From: Clostridia bacterium | GTDB lineage: Bacteria > Bacillota > Clostridia > Oscillospirales > Acutalibacteraceae | DNA length: 64,000 nucleotides | Assembly (NCBI GenBank): GCA_017474045.1 | Contig: JAFUHX010000056.1 | Location: forward strand, 18,445 to 82,444 | Direction: 5' to 3' | Shown: positions 34,279-43,968 of the stretch, piece by piece | How positions within the stretch are numbered: position 1 is the stretch's first letter | Layout: the number at the start of each line of letters is the position of its first letter | Made by a program: the position numbers and the translations under genes | Notes under the pieces: model-generated | What the model saw: only the letters and a program-made list of their open reading frames with translations | What the model was told of the DNA's origin: nothing | Database searches by the model: none

Positions 34279-35049
34279 TTATTCAATGTTAAAAAGCTTC
34301 TTTGCGTTGCTGTTGCAGATATCAATGAGTTCTTGTGTTGAAATACCTCTTAATTTTGCAATAAACTCAGCTGTGTGAGCTATTAAAGAAGAGTCACATC
34401 TTTTTCCTCTGAAGGGAACAGGAGCCATATAAGGACAGTCGGTTTCAAGAAGAAGTCTGTCTAAGGGAATCATTTCAGCAACCTCAACGCTTTTTCTGGC
34501 GTTCTTAAATGTAACAACACCGCCAAGACCGATATACATATCGAGCTTAAGAATATCCTTAGCCATTTCAACGCTGCCGCCAAAGCAATGAAGAACACCT
34601 TTTGGTTTGTGTCTTGATAAGATTTCCAAAGTGTCAGCATGTGCTTCTCTGTCGTGAACGATAATGGGGAGGTCAAGTTGCTTTGCAAGAATAATCTGTT
34701 TTTCAAAAATATCCTTCTGCATTTTTCTCGGCATAGTGTCCCAATGATAGTCAAGACCGATTTCACCAACGGCAACAACCTTTTTTCTGCAATAAAGACC
34801 TTTAATTTTTTCAAAATCGCTATATGCAATTTCGGGGTCAGTTTCAGGATGAACACCTAAAGCGGAAAAAATAAAGTCATATTTTTCGCTTAAGGCAAGG
34901 GTGGTTAAAGAAGAATTGAAGTCACAAGCGCAATTAACGATTGCCGAAACACCGCTTTCTTTAACAGAGGACAGAGTTTCAGCTCTGTCCTCGTCAAACC
35001 ATTTGTCATCATAGTGGGCGTGAGTGTCAAAAATATTGCAATAACTCAT
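34279..35049 (-). CDS. tatD: TatD-family metal-dependent DNase/hydrolase
   Basis: This 256-residue TIM-barrel hydrolase has FDTHAHYDD (metal His-x-His), GEIGLDYHWD (metal Glu), IVHDREAH, LHCFGG and LLETDCPYMAP (metal Asp), the TatD/YabD set. The family has metal-dependent nuclease activity and is often placed beside metG, as here, where the genes overlap by four bases. Cytoplasmic. Confidence 0.95.
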   Translation of the reverse strand: MSYCNIFDTHAHYDDKWFDEDRAETLSSVKESGVSAIVNCACDFNSSLTTLALSEKYDFIFSALGVHPETDPEIAYSDFEKIKGLYCRKKVVAVGEIGLDYHWDTMPRKMQKDIFEKQIILAKQLDLPIIVHDREAHADTLEILSRHKPKGVLHCFGGSVEMAKDILKLDMYIGLGGVVTFKNARKSVEVAEMIPLDRLLLETDCPYMAPVPFRGKRCDSSLIAHTAEFIAKLRGISTQELIDICNSNAKKLFNIE

Positions 35050-36983
35050 CTTATTGTTGCTCCGTTAGGCATTCCGTCAACAAAAACAACCTTAACATCG
35101 TCTTCGGCGCAATCAGCGGCAAGAATCATTCCGCAACTTTCCACACCGCAAAGAACAGCAGGCTTAAGGTTAGCAACAACAATAACCTTTTTGCCGATAA
35201 GGTCTTCAGGCTTATACCATTTTGCAATTCCGGAGGCAACTGTTCTGCTTTTTCCTGAACCGTCATCAAGAGTAAGCTGAAGAAGCTTTTTAGCTCTCTT
35301 AACGGGAACGCAATCAACAATCTGAGCGACCTTCAAAGAAACCTTGGCAAAATCGTCAATTGAAATTTGAGCAACACCTTCAATTTCTTCAATTGATTTA
35401 GCGTTAGCCGCGGCTTCCTTCTGTTTTTCTTCAATTTCAGCAATCATTTTTTCAGCGTCAATTCTGGCGAAAAGGGGAGTAGCGGTTCCAACAACAGTTC
35501 CTGCCTTAAGAGCGCCAAAAGATTCGAGACTGTCATAAGAATTAATGTCACAATTCATCTGCTCAAGAATTTTAACTGAAGTTTCAGGCATAAAGGGAGA
35601 AATAAGAACAGAAATAAATCTGATACCTTCAAGAAGGTTATAAAGAACAGTTCCGAGTCTTTCTTTCTGAGCCTCGTCTTTTGCAAGAGCCCATGGAGCT
35701 GTTTCGTCAATATATTTGTTACAACGCTTTGCGAAATTCATAACAGCTTCAACAGCGTCTGCAATATGGTAGCTTGAAATATTCTTTTCAACGCCATTAA
35801 CAGCTTCGTATGCCGCAGCTTTAAGCTCTTCGTCAAGCTCTTCAGAAGCTGTCGGAGCCATAACGGTTCCGCCGAAATATTTGTTTGTCATGGCAATTGT
35901 TCTGTTAACAAGGTTGCCAAGCGTGTTTGCAAGGTCAGAATTAAAGCGCTCAATAATTGTTTCATAGGTTATTGAGCCGTCGTTAGCGTGGGGCATTTCT
36001 GAAAGAAGATAATATCTTGTTGCATCAACACCAATAAGCTTTGCCAGGTCATCAGCATAAATAACGTTGCCTGTTGATTTCGACATTTTTCCTGTTCCGA
36101 AAAGAAGCCACGGATGACCGTAAACCTGCTTCGGAAGAGGTTCGCCGAGAGCCATGAGCATTGTTGGCCAATAAATTGTGTGGAAACGAACAATGTCTTT
36201 TCCAATAATATGAACATCTGCAGGCCAATATTTTTTGTATTGTTCGCCGCTGCCATCGGGATCATAGCCCAACGCGGTTATATAGTTTGAAAGAGCGTCG
36301 ATCCAAACATAAATAACATGTCTGTCATCAAATGAAACGGGAACGCCCCATTTGAAAGAGGATCTTGAAACGCAAAGGTCCTGAAGACCCGGCTTAATAA
36401 AGTTGTTGAGCATTTCTTTTTTTCTGCTCTCAGGATAAATAAAGTTTTCGTTAGCTTCAATATATTCTTCAAGCTGCTTCTGATATTTTGAAAGTCTGAA
36501 GAAATATGCCTCTTCCTTGGCTTTCTTAACTTCACGGCCGCAATCAGGGCATTTTCCGTCAACGAGCTGAGATTCGGTCCAGAAAGACTCACAAGGAGTG
36601 CAATAAAGACCTTCATATTCACTCTTATAAATGTCACCCTGGTCATAGAGCTTTTTGAAAATCTTCTGAACAGTTTTTTCGTGGTAATCATCAGTTGTTC
36701 TTATGAATTTGTCATAGGTAGTGTTGAGAGTATCGCAGATGTCCTTGATTTCGCCTGCGACCTTGTCAACATATTCCTTTGGTGTAACTCCGGCGTCTCT
36801 TGCATATTCCTCAATTTTTTGTCCGTGTTCATCGGTTCCGGTGAGGAAGAAAACGTCATATCCCTGAAGTCTCTTATATCTTGCAATTGCATCTGTTAAA
36901 ACAATCTCATAGCTGTTTCCGATATGAGGCTTTCTTGAGGTGTATGCAATAGCTGTTGTAATATAAAATTTGCCTTTACTCAT
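35046..36983 (-). CDS. metG: Methionyl-tRNA synthetase
   Basis: This 645-residue class I synthetase charges tRNA-Met. Visible motifs are the HIGH-like HIGNSYE, KMSKSTGN (KMSKS loop) and the zinc knuckle C-x2-C ... C-x2-C (YCTPCESFW, GKCPDCGRE). The anticodon-binding helical domain follows, and a C-terminal tRNA-binding OB domain (about 540-645, IDDFAKVSLKVAQIV ... GMILAA) aids dimer formation. The length is normal for the bacterial enzyme with the C-terminal extension. First gene of the metG-tatD operon. Confidence 0.97.
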   Translation of the reverse strand: MSKGKFYITTAIAYTSRKPHIGNSYEIVLTDAIARYKRLQGYDVFFLTGTDEHGQKIEEYARDAGVTPKEYVDKVAGEIKDICDTLNTTYDKFIRTTDDYHEKTVQKIFKKLYDQGDIYKSEYEGLYCTPCESFWTESQLVDGKCPDCGREVKKAKEEAYFFRLSKYQKQLEEYIEANENFIYPESRKKEMLNNFIKPGLQDLCVSRSSFKWGVPVSFDDRHVIYVWIDALSNYITALGYDPDGSGEQYKKYWPADVHIIGKDIVRFHTIYWPTMLMALGEPLPKQVYGHPWLLFGTGKMSKSTGNVIYADDLAKLIGVDATRYYLLSEMPHANDGSITYETIIERFNSDLANTLGNLVNRTIAMTNKYFGGTVMAPTASEELDEELKAAAYEAVNGVEKNISSYHIADAVEAVMNFAKRCNKYIDETAPWALAKDEAQKERLGTVLYNLLEGIRFISVLISPFMPETSVKILEQMNCDINSYDSLESFGALKAGTVVGTATPLFARIDAEKMIAEIEEKQKEAAANAKSIEEIEGVAQISIDDFAKVSLKVAQIVDCVPVKRAKKLLQLTLDDGSGKSRTVASGIAKWYKPEDLIGKKVIVVANLKPAVLCGVESCGMILAADCAEDDVKVVFVDGMPNGATIR

Positions 36984-37071
36984 AGATTTTTTCTCTGCCT
37001 TTCATAAATAATAACCTATATATTTTAACAGCATCAGCGCCGCTTTGTCAATGAAAAACCAATGTTTGATT

Positions 37072-40000
37072 TTATTTTTTCAAAGTTTTGGCAGAAACGG
37101 CAGCTGATTTTGAACCGTAAACCTTTGCGTTATCAGAAACGGAAAGGCTTTTAATAACATAGGTGTGTTTGGTGTTGGACTTAAGACCCTTTAAGGTAAT
37201 ATATTTTTTTGTTGTTGAAGTAACCTTAACATATTTTCCGGTTGATTTATTAAGACGGTAAATAACATATTTTTCTGCTCCGGTTGCGGCTTTCCATGAA
37301 AGCTTATAGGAGCTTGAGGTTGCTTTTGAAACAGTAATTCCGGTAACCTTTGAGGGCTTTGTTGTTGCTTCAAATGCATCTGAAGAAGTTGCAAAAAATG
37401 TTTTTGAACCAACCTTGCGATAGGCTTTAACCTTGAATTTTCTTTCTTCACCGGATGAAAGCCCTGTGATTTTATATTTAGTTGAAGAAACATCCTTCAG
37501 CTTTTTATATGATTTAGATTTTGTGTTGTAATAATAGATTCTGTAGCCGGTTGCGCCTGAAACGCCCTTCCATGAAAGAGTCAGGGATGTTGAAGAAACG
37601 CTTGATTGCTTAAGTGAACCAACTTTTGCAGGGGCAGTATATGCTGTTACAACTGAGCTGAAAGAGCCACCGAAATCTTTACCGTAAACAGTTAAATATG
37701 CGCGGACCTTGAATTTGTAGCTTGAAGAATATTTAAGTCCGGAAAAGGTAATAGAGGTGTTGCTTGTTCTCTTATATAACTCATATTTCTTTTTCTCAGA
37801 GTTATAAAGATAAACGGAATATCCGCTGACTCCGTCAATTTTTTTCCAGCTGAGCTTAACCTTGCCGGAGCCGGAGTCACTTTGCTTCAATCCGGTTACT
37901 TTTTGAGGCTTAATTGTCGGAGGAGTATATTTGCAAACAGGGGAGTATTCAGAAACAATTTCCTCATTGCCGACTGTTCTGAAAGCAACAACGCTGTAGC
38001 CGGTGTTTTTGATAACACTGTTTGATGCATCATAATAAACATTCTCTGTGGCTTCTGTTTGCGCAATCATTGTGTAAGTTTTGTTTTTTTCGTCATAAAC
38101 AAAAACTCTGTAGCCGTCGGCGGCGTCAACTGCTTTCCATGAGATTTTTACTGCAATATAACCATCGTTCACAGCAACGGGCAATGTTGGGGCAGGGATC
38201 GTTCCTGAGTCGGTTGTAACAACCTTTAAAGCACTTGTGAAGGGTGAAAATCTTTTTGAGTTGTTAAAGCCCCTTAAATATACATAATAGGTTTCCCCCG
38301 GCTTAAGTCCCGTGATATTAATCGAGGCCTCCGTTGTTGAAAATCTTTTAATAATTTCACCAACAGAATTTGTTAAATTAAGCTCAAAGGTTTTATAGTA
38401 TGAACCGGTGTCAAAGCTGACAGTTGCTGTGGTGTCGTCAATTGAAGAAATAACAGGCTGAGAAATACCTTTTTCTCCAAGAACTTCAAGAACGCTGTAT
38501 CTTGCTTTGCCATAATATCCCATGGAGTTATAAGCGGTGATATCAACTGTTCCTTTTTTCAGGAAGACAATTTTGTCTGCGCAATAATCAAGATATCCGC
38601 TGAAAACATAACCGGTATAGGTCTTGTTGTTATAGCTAAATCTGATTCTATGCCAGATGGGGTAGGCGGCGCTTGAGGTAGAAGAAGAGTTGATAATTTC
38701 AACATAAGTGCCCTGCGGAAGCTGGAATTCAAGCTTTCCGTAAGTTGTTGAAGGGCCGAGACGAATATTGCAGGTAGTGTTTACCGTAGCGTTGCAGATT
38801 CTTGCAACTGTTGAATCTGAAGAAACATAAGAAAACTCTGTTTCAGGAGTGTTTTTAGAAACAAAAGGCTCAAAATCGCCAATTTGAGCATAAGTGTTGA
38901 TCAGAAAATCAAAATAGTTGCTGTAAACATATCCGGTATAAGTATTACCGTTTTTTACGCAGGATATTTTTGACCAATAGGGATAGCTGCTTACGCTGTT
39001 AGGATTTTTGTTGTCGGTAAAAACCGTTTCAAGAATTTGAACCTTGTCTCCGAGAACAATACTGAAGCCTGCTTTTGAATAAAGAGTTGAAGGCCCGGTT
39101 CTGACATTGCAGTTTGTCCATGCCTTCGCTGAAAGGTTTGCGCTGTCTTCATAGCTGATTTTTCCGGAAGTAAGGTTTTCCTGGGGCATATTTTTATAAA
39201 TGGGAATTTCAAAAACAAATGAGCTTTGCAAAACGCCGCTTTTTTCATAGGAAAGATATGTTGAATAAGCAGGAGCTGCAGCACCCGCAAGATTTGTCAT
39301 ATATTGATGAGTAAACTTTGTTTTTTTTGCTGAGGGTGAAACATTGAAGCGCTGAAAATAAGATGTGTTCTGTCCGAGGTCTATATATTGTTCTCCAACA
39401 AAGTTGGCGCCGTTAATAATTGATTTTCTTGGCGAAATCCAAGGTCTTCCATAGGTGGAATCAGCGTATGTTCCGTTTGAAGCTGCCCATTTCAAGCCTT
39501 TTTCAATGGGGTTACCGCCGTCATAAGCACCAATATTATAGAAATTATAAATTCCGGGATAGGTGGCTTGCTGCCCTGTTACACTTGCGCTGCCCTTGGC
39601 TCCCACTTCATTTAAGATTTTTGAAGCAAGATAGCAAGGGTTGATGTTATATTTTTTTCCGGCGTGATAAATAACCTCAGCGTAGGTTTCGTCTGTTGAG
39701 GTTTTTTTCTCGTTTAAAACATAGGTGAATGTTCCGTCGCTTTTTTCTTTAACCTTTCCTCCCCAATAGCTGATTTTTGTGTCATACATAAAGCTTCCCT
39801 TGAGAACACCCTCAACTGTTTCAACGGTAAGAGCAGAGTTAAAGGAAAGTCTTTCAAATTGAAAAATACCCTCTTCGTTAAGAAAGTTTCTCGGATCCAT
39901 ATAGTATTCAATGGCTAATCGGTTGGCTTTAACAAAGCCTGAATCTTTAGAAATATATGTGTCTGTTTCAGCGTTGTAGTCGTCAGATTCTCTGCTTTTG

Positions 40001-40281
40001 AACAAGTCAGAAGAAGATGATGAAACAAGGCTCATGTCGTCTCTGTATTGCATTTCAGTGCTGAGATTCCAGTCAAGCCCCGTGTCAACAGCAACAAATT
40101 TCCAGTTTGGATATTTTTTGTGAAGGGTTCTGAGATAAGGCTTGTAGCTTTCAGGAAAAGACGAAATTTCCTCTTCAAAACTGTCAATGGCCGTTGCGTT
40201 GACGCTTGTTGCCGAAACTAAGGAAATAACGCATAAAATAAGAGAAATGAAAATAATAAACAATTTTTTTGTTTTCTTCAT
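37072..40281 (-). CDS. Secreted N-acetylglucosaminidase with SH3 and Fn3 repeats
   Basis: This 1069-residue protein has a signal peptide (about 1-30, MKKTKKLFIIFISLILCVIS). A glucosaminidase domain (about 195-330) contains INPCYLASKILNEVGAKGS, whose Glu is the likely catalytic acid, plus the GIYNFYNIGAYDG motif. Two bacterial SH3 domains follow (NVRTGPSTLYSKAG, NIRLGPSTTYGKLE; about 385-580), then about five fibronectin type III-like repeats to the end (GYRVFVYDE, GYSVYLYN, GYRIYYYN, KYVIYRLN). It should cut peptidoglycan between GlcNAc and MurNAc and bind the wall through SH3/Fn3. No LPXTG. Single gene on the minus strand. Confidence 0.92.
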   Translation of the reverse strand: MKKTKKLFIIFISLILCVISLVSATSVNATAIDSFEEEISSFPESYKPYLRTLHKKYPNWKFVAVDTGLDWNLSTEMQYRDDMSLVSSSSSDLFKSRESDDYNAETDTYISKDSGFVKANRLAIEYYMDPRNFLNEEGIFQFERLSFNSALTVETVEGVLKGSFMYDTKISYWGGKVKEKSDGTFTYVLNEKKTSTDETYAEVIYHAGKKYNINPCYLASKILNEVGAKGSASVTGQQATYPGIYNFYNIGAYDGGNPIEKGLKWAASNGTYADSTYGRPWISPRKSIINGANFVGEQYIDLGQNTSYFQRFNVSPSAKKTKFTHQYMTNLAGAAAPAYSTYLSYEKSGVLQSSFVFEIPIYKNMPQENLTSGKISYEDSANLSAKAWTNCNVRTGPSTLYSKAGFSIVLGDKVQILETVFTDNKNPNSVSSYPYWSKISCVKNGNTYTGYVYSNYFDFLINTYAQIGDFEPFVSKNTPETEFSYVSSDSTVARICNATVNTTCNIRLGPSTTYGKLEFQLPQGTYVEIINSSSTSSAAYPIWHRIRFSYNNKTYTGYVFSGYLDYCADKIVFLKKGTVDITAYNSMGYYGKARYSVLEVLGEKGISQPVISSIDDTTATVSFDTGSYYKTFELNLTNSVGEIIKRFSTTEASINITGLKPGETYYVYLRGFNNSKRFSPFTSALKVVTTDSGTIPAPTLPVAVNDGYIAVKISWKAVDAADGYRVFVYDEKNKTYTMIAQTEATENVYYDASNSVIKNTGYSVVAFRTVGNEEIVSEYSPVCKYTPPTIKPQKVTGLKQSDSGSGKVKLSWKKIDGVSGYSVYLYNSEKKKYELYKRTSNTSITFSGLKYSSSYKFKVRAYLTVYGKDFGGSFSSVVTAYTAPAKVGSLKQSSVSSTSLTLSWKGVSGATGYRIYYYNTKSKSYKKLKDVSSTKYKITGLSSGEERKFKVKAYRKVGSKTFFATSSDAFEATTKPSKVTGITVSKATSSSYKLSWKAATGAEKYVIYRLNKSTGKYVKVTSTTKKYITLKGLKSNTKHTYVIKSLSVSDNAKVYGSKSAAVSAKTLKK

Positions 40282-40297
40282 ATAAAAATCCTTTCTT

Positions 40298-40328
40298 TTA
40301 AAAACAGCCCGATTAAATGAAATCGGGC
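40298..40328 (-). terminator. Terminator after the DivIVA-like gene
   Basis: The 8-bp stem GCCCGATT / AATCGGGC (40307-40314, 40321-40328) is followed on the minus strand by TGTTTTTA. Confidence 0.8.
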
Positions 40329-40337
40329 ATAATTATG

Positions 40338-40973
40338 TCAGTTTGAAACAAAAGCAGAAGATAAAATTCCGTCTAAAATCGAGCCGGAGCCTGATGGGGC
40401 GTCGGCAGCTTTTTCAGTATTTTTTTCAGAAACCTTTGCCTGAGAAATAATGTCGTCAAAAAAGCTCTTAGGCTCAGAAGCTTCTTCTGTCGGAGCTTCT
40501 TCAGCTTCAATTTTTTCTTCGTCTTTTAAAATGTTTTCAACAAGTGCTTCATGAAGGTCAGAAGCTAAAACGTCGTTGTTATCCTCTTCTGTTTCTGAAA
40601 AAGCAACATTAACGCTAAGGCTGTTTTCGCTGATCTTTGAAATAAAGTCACCGAGACTTGAACAAAGAAGGTCAGCCGTTTTTCTCAGCTGTTCAGTAGC
40701 TTCATTAATTTCAGAAACAGAGCTTAGAATCTGTTTGCTTGATGAGTCAATTGCTTCAGTGGGAATTTCAAAGCTCTGGCTGTCGTTTTCAATCGGAAGA
40801 GAGAGTCCGATTGATTCGAGGTCTCTGATTTTCTTTTTCAGACCTGAAATGGTTTCTTCAACCTGCTGACGATATGAATGAAAGTCGTTTCTCATAGTTT
40901 CAATGTAATCAATAACATCGTCTTTATTGAAACCGCCGAAAACAACGGTTCTGAATAAGTGGTTATTTTCCAT
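40338..40973 (-). CDS. DivIVA-like coiled-coil protein
   Basis: This 211-residue protein starts MENNHLFRTVVFGGFNKDDVIDYI, close to the DivIVA/GpsB membrane-targeting N-terminus (F/G-F-x-x-x-D-V). A coiled coil follows (about 25-55), and later helices with heptad-like Leu/Ser. The C-terminal half is acidic with Glu/Ala/Ser linkers. DivIVA-like proteins mark curved membrane at poles and septa and recruit division or sporulation factors. ATG 40973 is preferred over 40982 since CAGGA precedes it at workable spacing. The match is by N-terminal pattern only. Confidence 0.7.
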   Translation of the reverse strand: MENNHLFRTVVFGGFNKDDVIDYIETMRNDFHSYRQQVEETISGLKKKIRDLESIGLSLPIENDSQSFEIPTEAIDSSSKQILSSVSEINEATEQLRKTADLLCSSLGDFISKISENSLSVNVAFSETEEDNNDVLASDLHEALVENILKDEEKIEAEEAPTEEASEPKSFFDDIISQAKVSEKNTEKAADAPSGSGSILDGILSSAFVSN

Positions 40974-41158
40974 AAATTTCATCCTGAGATACTAAGAATC
41001 GGCTCTTTAATATCTTTCCTTTCATGTTATGTTAAACTTTATAGAATCTAATTAAAATATACAATAAAATTCTATCATTTTTCTCAGCAAATTTCAACTG
41101 ATATTGCAAAAAAAGTTAGTCTTTGATATAATAACGAAGAAATAAAGAGGTGAAAGAA

Positions 41159-42481
41159 ATGATTGAACTGACATCTCAGGCTGAAAAAGCGTTAGAATTA
41201 TTGGAAAACAGCGGTTTTGAAGCTTTTGTTGTCGGCGGCTTTGTCAGAGATTGTGTAATGCAGCGGCATTGCAATGATGTTGATATAACAACCAATGCTT
41301 TTCCGGAAGAAATAAAAGAGTGTTTTTCTTCATTTAAAACGATTGATACCGGAATTAAGCATGGAACCGTTACTGTTTTAATTGATGAAATACCAATAGA
41401 AATAACAACCTACAGATCAGACGGAGTTTACAGCGACAACCGCCATCCTGAAAGTATTTCTTTTTGCAAAAGCCTGAAGGAAGATGTTTCACGCCGCGAT
41501 TTTACAATTAATGCCCTTGCATATAGCCGAAAAGCAGGAATTGTTGACTATTTCGGCGGAGTTAAAGATATTGAAAACAAAACAATCAGAGCAATAGGAG
41601 ATCCTGAAAAGCGTTTTCGCGAAGATGCACTAAGAATACTTCGTGCAATAAGATTCTCCTCTGTTTTGGGATTTGAAATTGAAGAAAAAACAAAATGCGC
41701 TATTCATCAACTGAAAAATTTGATATGCAATATTTCCGTTGAGAGAATTGCTGTGGAAATGAAAAGACTTTTGTGCGGAAAAAATGTTAAAAATGTAATG
41801 CTTGAATATTTTGATGTTTTTCAGCTTGTGTGTCCTGAACTTTCCGGAATGAAAGGCTTTGATCAAAGAAATTTTCACCATAAATTTGATATCTGGGAGC
41901 ATACCGCTGTTGTTGTTGAAAACGCCCCTTCAGTTGATTATCTTCGACTTACAGCTTTGTTCCATGACTGCGGAAAGGTTGATACTTTTTCTCTTGATAA
42001 AAACGGTGTCGGCCATTTTTATTCTCATGCATCTGTCAGCGCTGAAAAAGCAGAAACGGCGCTCAGACGATTGAAGTTTGATAATTTTACTGTTTCAAGA
42101 GTTAAAACTCTTGTCAAGATTCATGACACACCTCTTGAAGAAAGCGAAACCTATTTGAAAAAGCGTCTTTCTAAGTTGGGATATAATGTTTTAAAAGAGC
42201 TTATTTCTGTTCAGCGCGCTGATACTCTTGGACTTGCCGATGAATTTCACAGCAGAAAAGAGCATTTTGACTGCTTGGAAGAAATGATTGAAAAAATTAT
42301 TCTTCAGGGTCAATGCTTTTCAATAAAGGATTTGGCTGTTGACGGAAACGATCTGATAGAAATCGGCTTTAGAGGAAAAGCTATTGGAGAAGCTCTCGCG
42401 TTTCTTCTTGAAGCTGTAATCGGTGAGAAGGTTGAAAATCAAAAAGAGAGCCTGATAAATTATTTGAAAAGAGAGGAATAA
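41159..42481 (+). CDS. cca: CCA-adding tRNA nucleotidyltransferase
   Basis: This 440-residue enzyme adds CCA to tRNA 3' ends. Visible parts are the nucleotidyltransferase motif VVGGFVRDC ... NDVDITTNAFP (metal Asp pair), RRDFTINALAY, and RFREDALRILRAIRFSSVLGF. The C-terminal HD-type domain has DIWEHTAVVVENAP and LTALFHDCGKVDTF, as in clostridial CCA enzymes with a phosphohydrolase domain. ATG 41159 follows AGAGGTGA. It ends two bases before the next gene. Confidence 0.94.
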   Translation: MIELTSQAEKALELLENSGFEAFVVGGFVRDCVMQRHCNDVDITTNAFPEEIKECFSSFKTIDTGIKHGTVTVLIDEIPIEITTYRSDGVYSDNRHPESISFCKSLKEDVSRRDFTINALAYSRKAGIVDYFGGVKDIENKTIRAIGDPEKRFREDALRILRAIRFSSVLGFEIEEKTKCAIHQLKNLICNISVERIAVEMKRLLCGKNVKNVMLEYFDVFQLVCPELSGMKGFDQRNFHHKFDIWEHTAVVVENAPSVDYLRLTALFHDCGKVDTFSLDKNGVGHFYSHASVSAEKAETALRRLKFDNFTVSRVKTLVKIHDTPLEESETYLKKRLSKLGYNVLKELISVQRADTLGLADEFHSRKEHFDCLEEMIEKIILQGQCFSIKDLAVDGNDLIEIGFRGKAIGEALAFLLEAVIGEKVENQKESLINYLKREE

Positions 42482-42483
42482 CC

Positions 42484-43317
42484 ATGACCAAAAGAATTAA
42501 ACTATTGATTGTTGCAGTAATAATAGCGGCTGTTGTATCGTCAGCAATAATTGTTCCGCAATATCTTTCTGAAACTGTTAAAAGCGATATTTCCTTTTCG
42601 GCAAGAACAAATAATGAACCGCTTTATGTTGCCCACAGAGGCCTTTCTTCGTTGTGTCCTCAGAATACACTTCCTGCCTTTGAAGCGGCGGCTGAATATG
42701 GCTTTTACGGCTATGAACTCGATGTTCACACTACCGCTGACGGAAAATGGGTGGTTATTCATAACGACACCGTTGATTCAATGACAAACGGTGAAGGCGA
42801 GGTTGAAAAGTTCACTTTTGATGAAATAAGAAAACTGAAAATAGACTCCGGTAATGGAATTGAAAACCACCGGAATCTTCAGATTCCTACTTTGGAAGAA
42901 AGCCTTGAAATTTGCAAAAGAAGCAATATAATTCCCTTCATTGAAATCAAAAAATGCGATGTTAAATATATGCAAGGGTTTATTGAGATACTCAATAAAT
43001 TCGGAATAAGAGAAAAGTGTGTTGTTATTTCTTTCAACTTTGATTATCTTCTTGAGGTTCAGAAATATTCACCCGAAACCGAGCTTATGTATTTAATCAG
43101 CAAGCCTACCATGGAAGCGGTTGATAGGTGCGCTGAAAACGGAAAAATAGGCTTTGATTTTAACTATAAAAAGGCATATATGCGCCCTGGTGTTATAAAA
43201 TATGCCAAAGAAAAAGGATTGAAGCTGGGCGCCTGGACGGTTGACAACACAATCGACTGCGATTTAATGAGGGCCTTCGGCGTTGAAATAATAACAACAA
43301 ACAGAATTCTTCCCTGA
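42484..43317 (+). CDS. Glycerophosphodiester phosphodiesterase, membrane-anchored
   Basis: This 277-residue enzyme has an N-terminal hydrophobic helix (about 7-28), then a GDPD TIM barrel. Key motifs are VAHRGLSSLCPQNTLPAF (catalytic His), YELDVHTTADGKWVVIHND (metal Glu/Asp and second His), and FIEIKK (metal Glu). It hydrolyses glycerophosphodiesters to glycerol-3-phosphate and an alcohol, either from lipids or teichoic acids. Located outside the cytoplasm or facing it as an anchored protein. Translationally close to cca. Confidence 0.92.
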   Translation: MTKRIKLLIVAVIIAAVVSSAIIVPQYLSETVKSDISFSARTNNEPLYVAHRGLSSLCPQNTLPAFEAAAEYGFYGYELDVHTTADGKWVVIHNDTVDSMTNGEGEVEKFTFDEIRKLKIDSGNGIENHRNLQIPTLEESLEICKRSNIIPFIEIKKCDVKYMQGFIEILNKFGIREKCVVISFNFDYLLEVQKYSPETELMYLISKPTMEAVDRCAENGKIGFDFNYKKAYMRPGVIKYAKEKGLKLGAWTVDNTIDCDLMRAFGVEIITTNRILP

Positions 43318-43371
43318 AATAATTTCGAGAAATTTTGCAATAAAATTTGCAATAAAAATTGAAAAAAAGAC

Positions 43372-43400
43372 TTTACTTTTTGTTTTTCTTATGATATAAT
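43372..43400 (+). promoter_or_regulatory. Promoter for rpsO (and possibly pnp)
   Basis: TTTACT at 43372-43377 and TATAAT at 43395-43400 are 17 bases apart, about 100 bases before rpsO. Confidence 0.8.
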
Positions 43401-43409
43401 CTTTCAGCA

Positions 43410-43500
43410 TTATGCCGATTACACGGGTTGCGGACCAAGCCCAAAGGGTATTTCACCAACCGTTTCCTGAGTGTCTGGCAAGTGACTATTTTTAATGAGG
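43410..43500 (+). promoter_or_regulatory. Possible rpsO leader structure
   Basis: The leader contains nested pairings around CGGGTTG / CCAACCG and GCCC / AGGG. S15 represses its own mRNA through leader structures in several bacteria. The exact fold here is not proven from reading. Confidence 0.3.
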
Positions 43501-43508
43501 TGAAAACA

Positions 43509-43775
43509 ATGATCACAAAAGAAGAAAAGACAGCAATCATCGCTGAGTATGCTACTCACGAAGGTGACACAGGTTCTCCCGAGGTTCAGATCGCAATCCT
43601 CACTCACAGAATCAACACCCTTACTGAGCATCTCAAGTCAAACAAAAAAGATCACCACTCACGCCGTGGTCTTCTTAAGATGGTTGGTCACAGAAGAAAC
43701 CTTCTTGCTTATCTTCAGAAGAATGATATCGAAAGATACCGTTCAATCGTTGCAAGACTCGGTCTTCGTAAATAA
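43509..43775 (+). CDS. rpsO: Ribosomal protein S15
   Basis: This 88-residue 30S subunit protein shows the S15 signature: [44 protein letters not shown] and Y-L-x-K-x-D-x-E-R-Y (patterns split here; all visible). It binds 16S rRNA early in 30S assembly. ATG 43509 gives the normal S15 length and follows GAGGTG. Its neighbour pnp is the classic partner. A strong terminator follows. Confidence 0.97.
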   Translation: MITKEEKTAIIAEYATHEGDTGSPEVQIAILTHRINTLTEHLKSNKKDHHSRRGLLKMVGHRRNLLAYLQKNDIERYRSIVARLGLRK

Positions 43776-43788
43776 TCACGCAATTGAA

Positions 43789-43820
43789 GGCAGACATGTT
43801 TTATATCGTGTCTGCCTTTT
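43789..43820 (+). terminator. Terminator between rpsO and pnp
   Basis: The 10-bp stem GGCAGACATG / CGTGTCTGCC with a T-rich 8-base loop is followed by TTTT (43817-43820). Some read-through into pnp is likely, as no strong pnp promoter is visible. Confidence 0.85.
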
Positions 43821-43854
43821 GCACGATTATTTCAGTTAAATCATTTTAAAATTT

Positions 43855-43933
43855 ACACGAGGTCGATTAATGGGGTTAGCACTAAATTGAGCGCTTTCAG
43901 AGCGTTGAATTTATTGCTAAACCTGCCTCGTGT
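43855..43933 (+). promoter_or_regulatory. Long hairpin leader of pnp
   Basis: Nested stems build one extended hairpin of about 79 bases: ACACGAGG (43855-43862) with CCTCGTGT (43926-43933), GGTTAGCA-type (43874-43881) with TGCTAAACC (one bulge), TAAATT (43883-43888) with AATTTA (43908-43913), and CGCT / AGCG at the tip. It lies 36 bases before ATG 43969. In enterobacteria such a pnp leader is cut by RNase III and then controlled by PNPase itself; a similar loop here is inference. Confidence 0.75.
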
Positions 43934-43968
43934 GGATATATATCAAATTTATAAAGAGAGGTATTATT

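Noticed and set aside
36984-37071. T-box leader before metG
   Set aside because: The region upstream of metG is on the far side (right of 36983) and only about 90 bases long to the next gene end; no specifier or T-box sequence is visible.
43321-43372. AT-rich repeat (TTTGCAATAAAA) before rpsO
   Set aside because: Only two short copies in an AT-rich promoter upstream region; not enough for a binding array.
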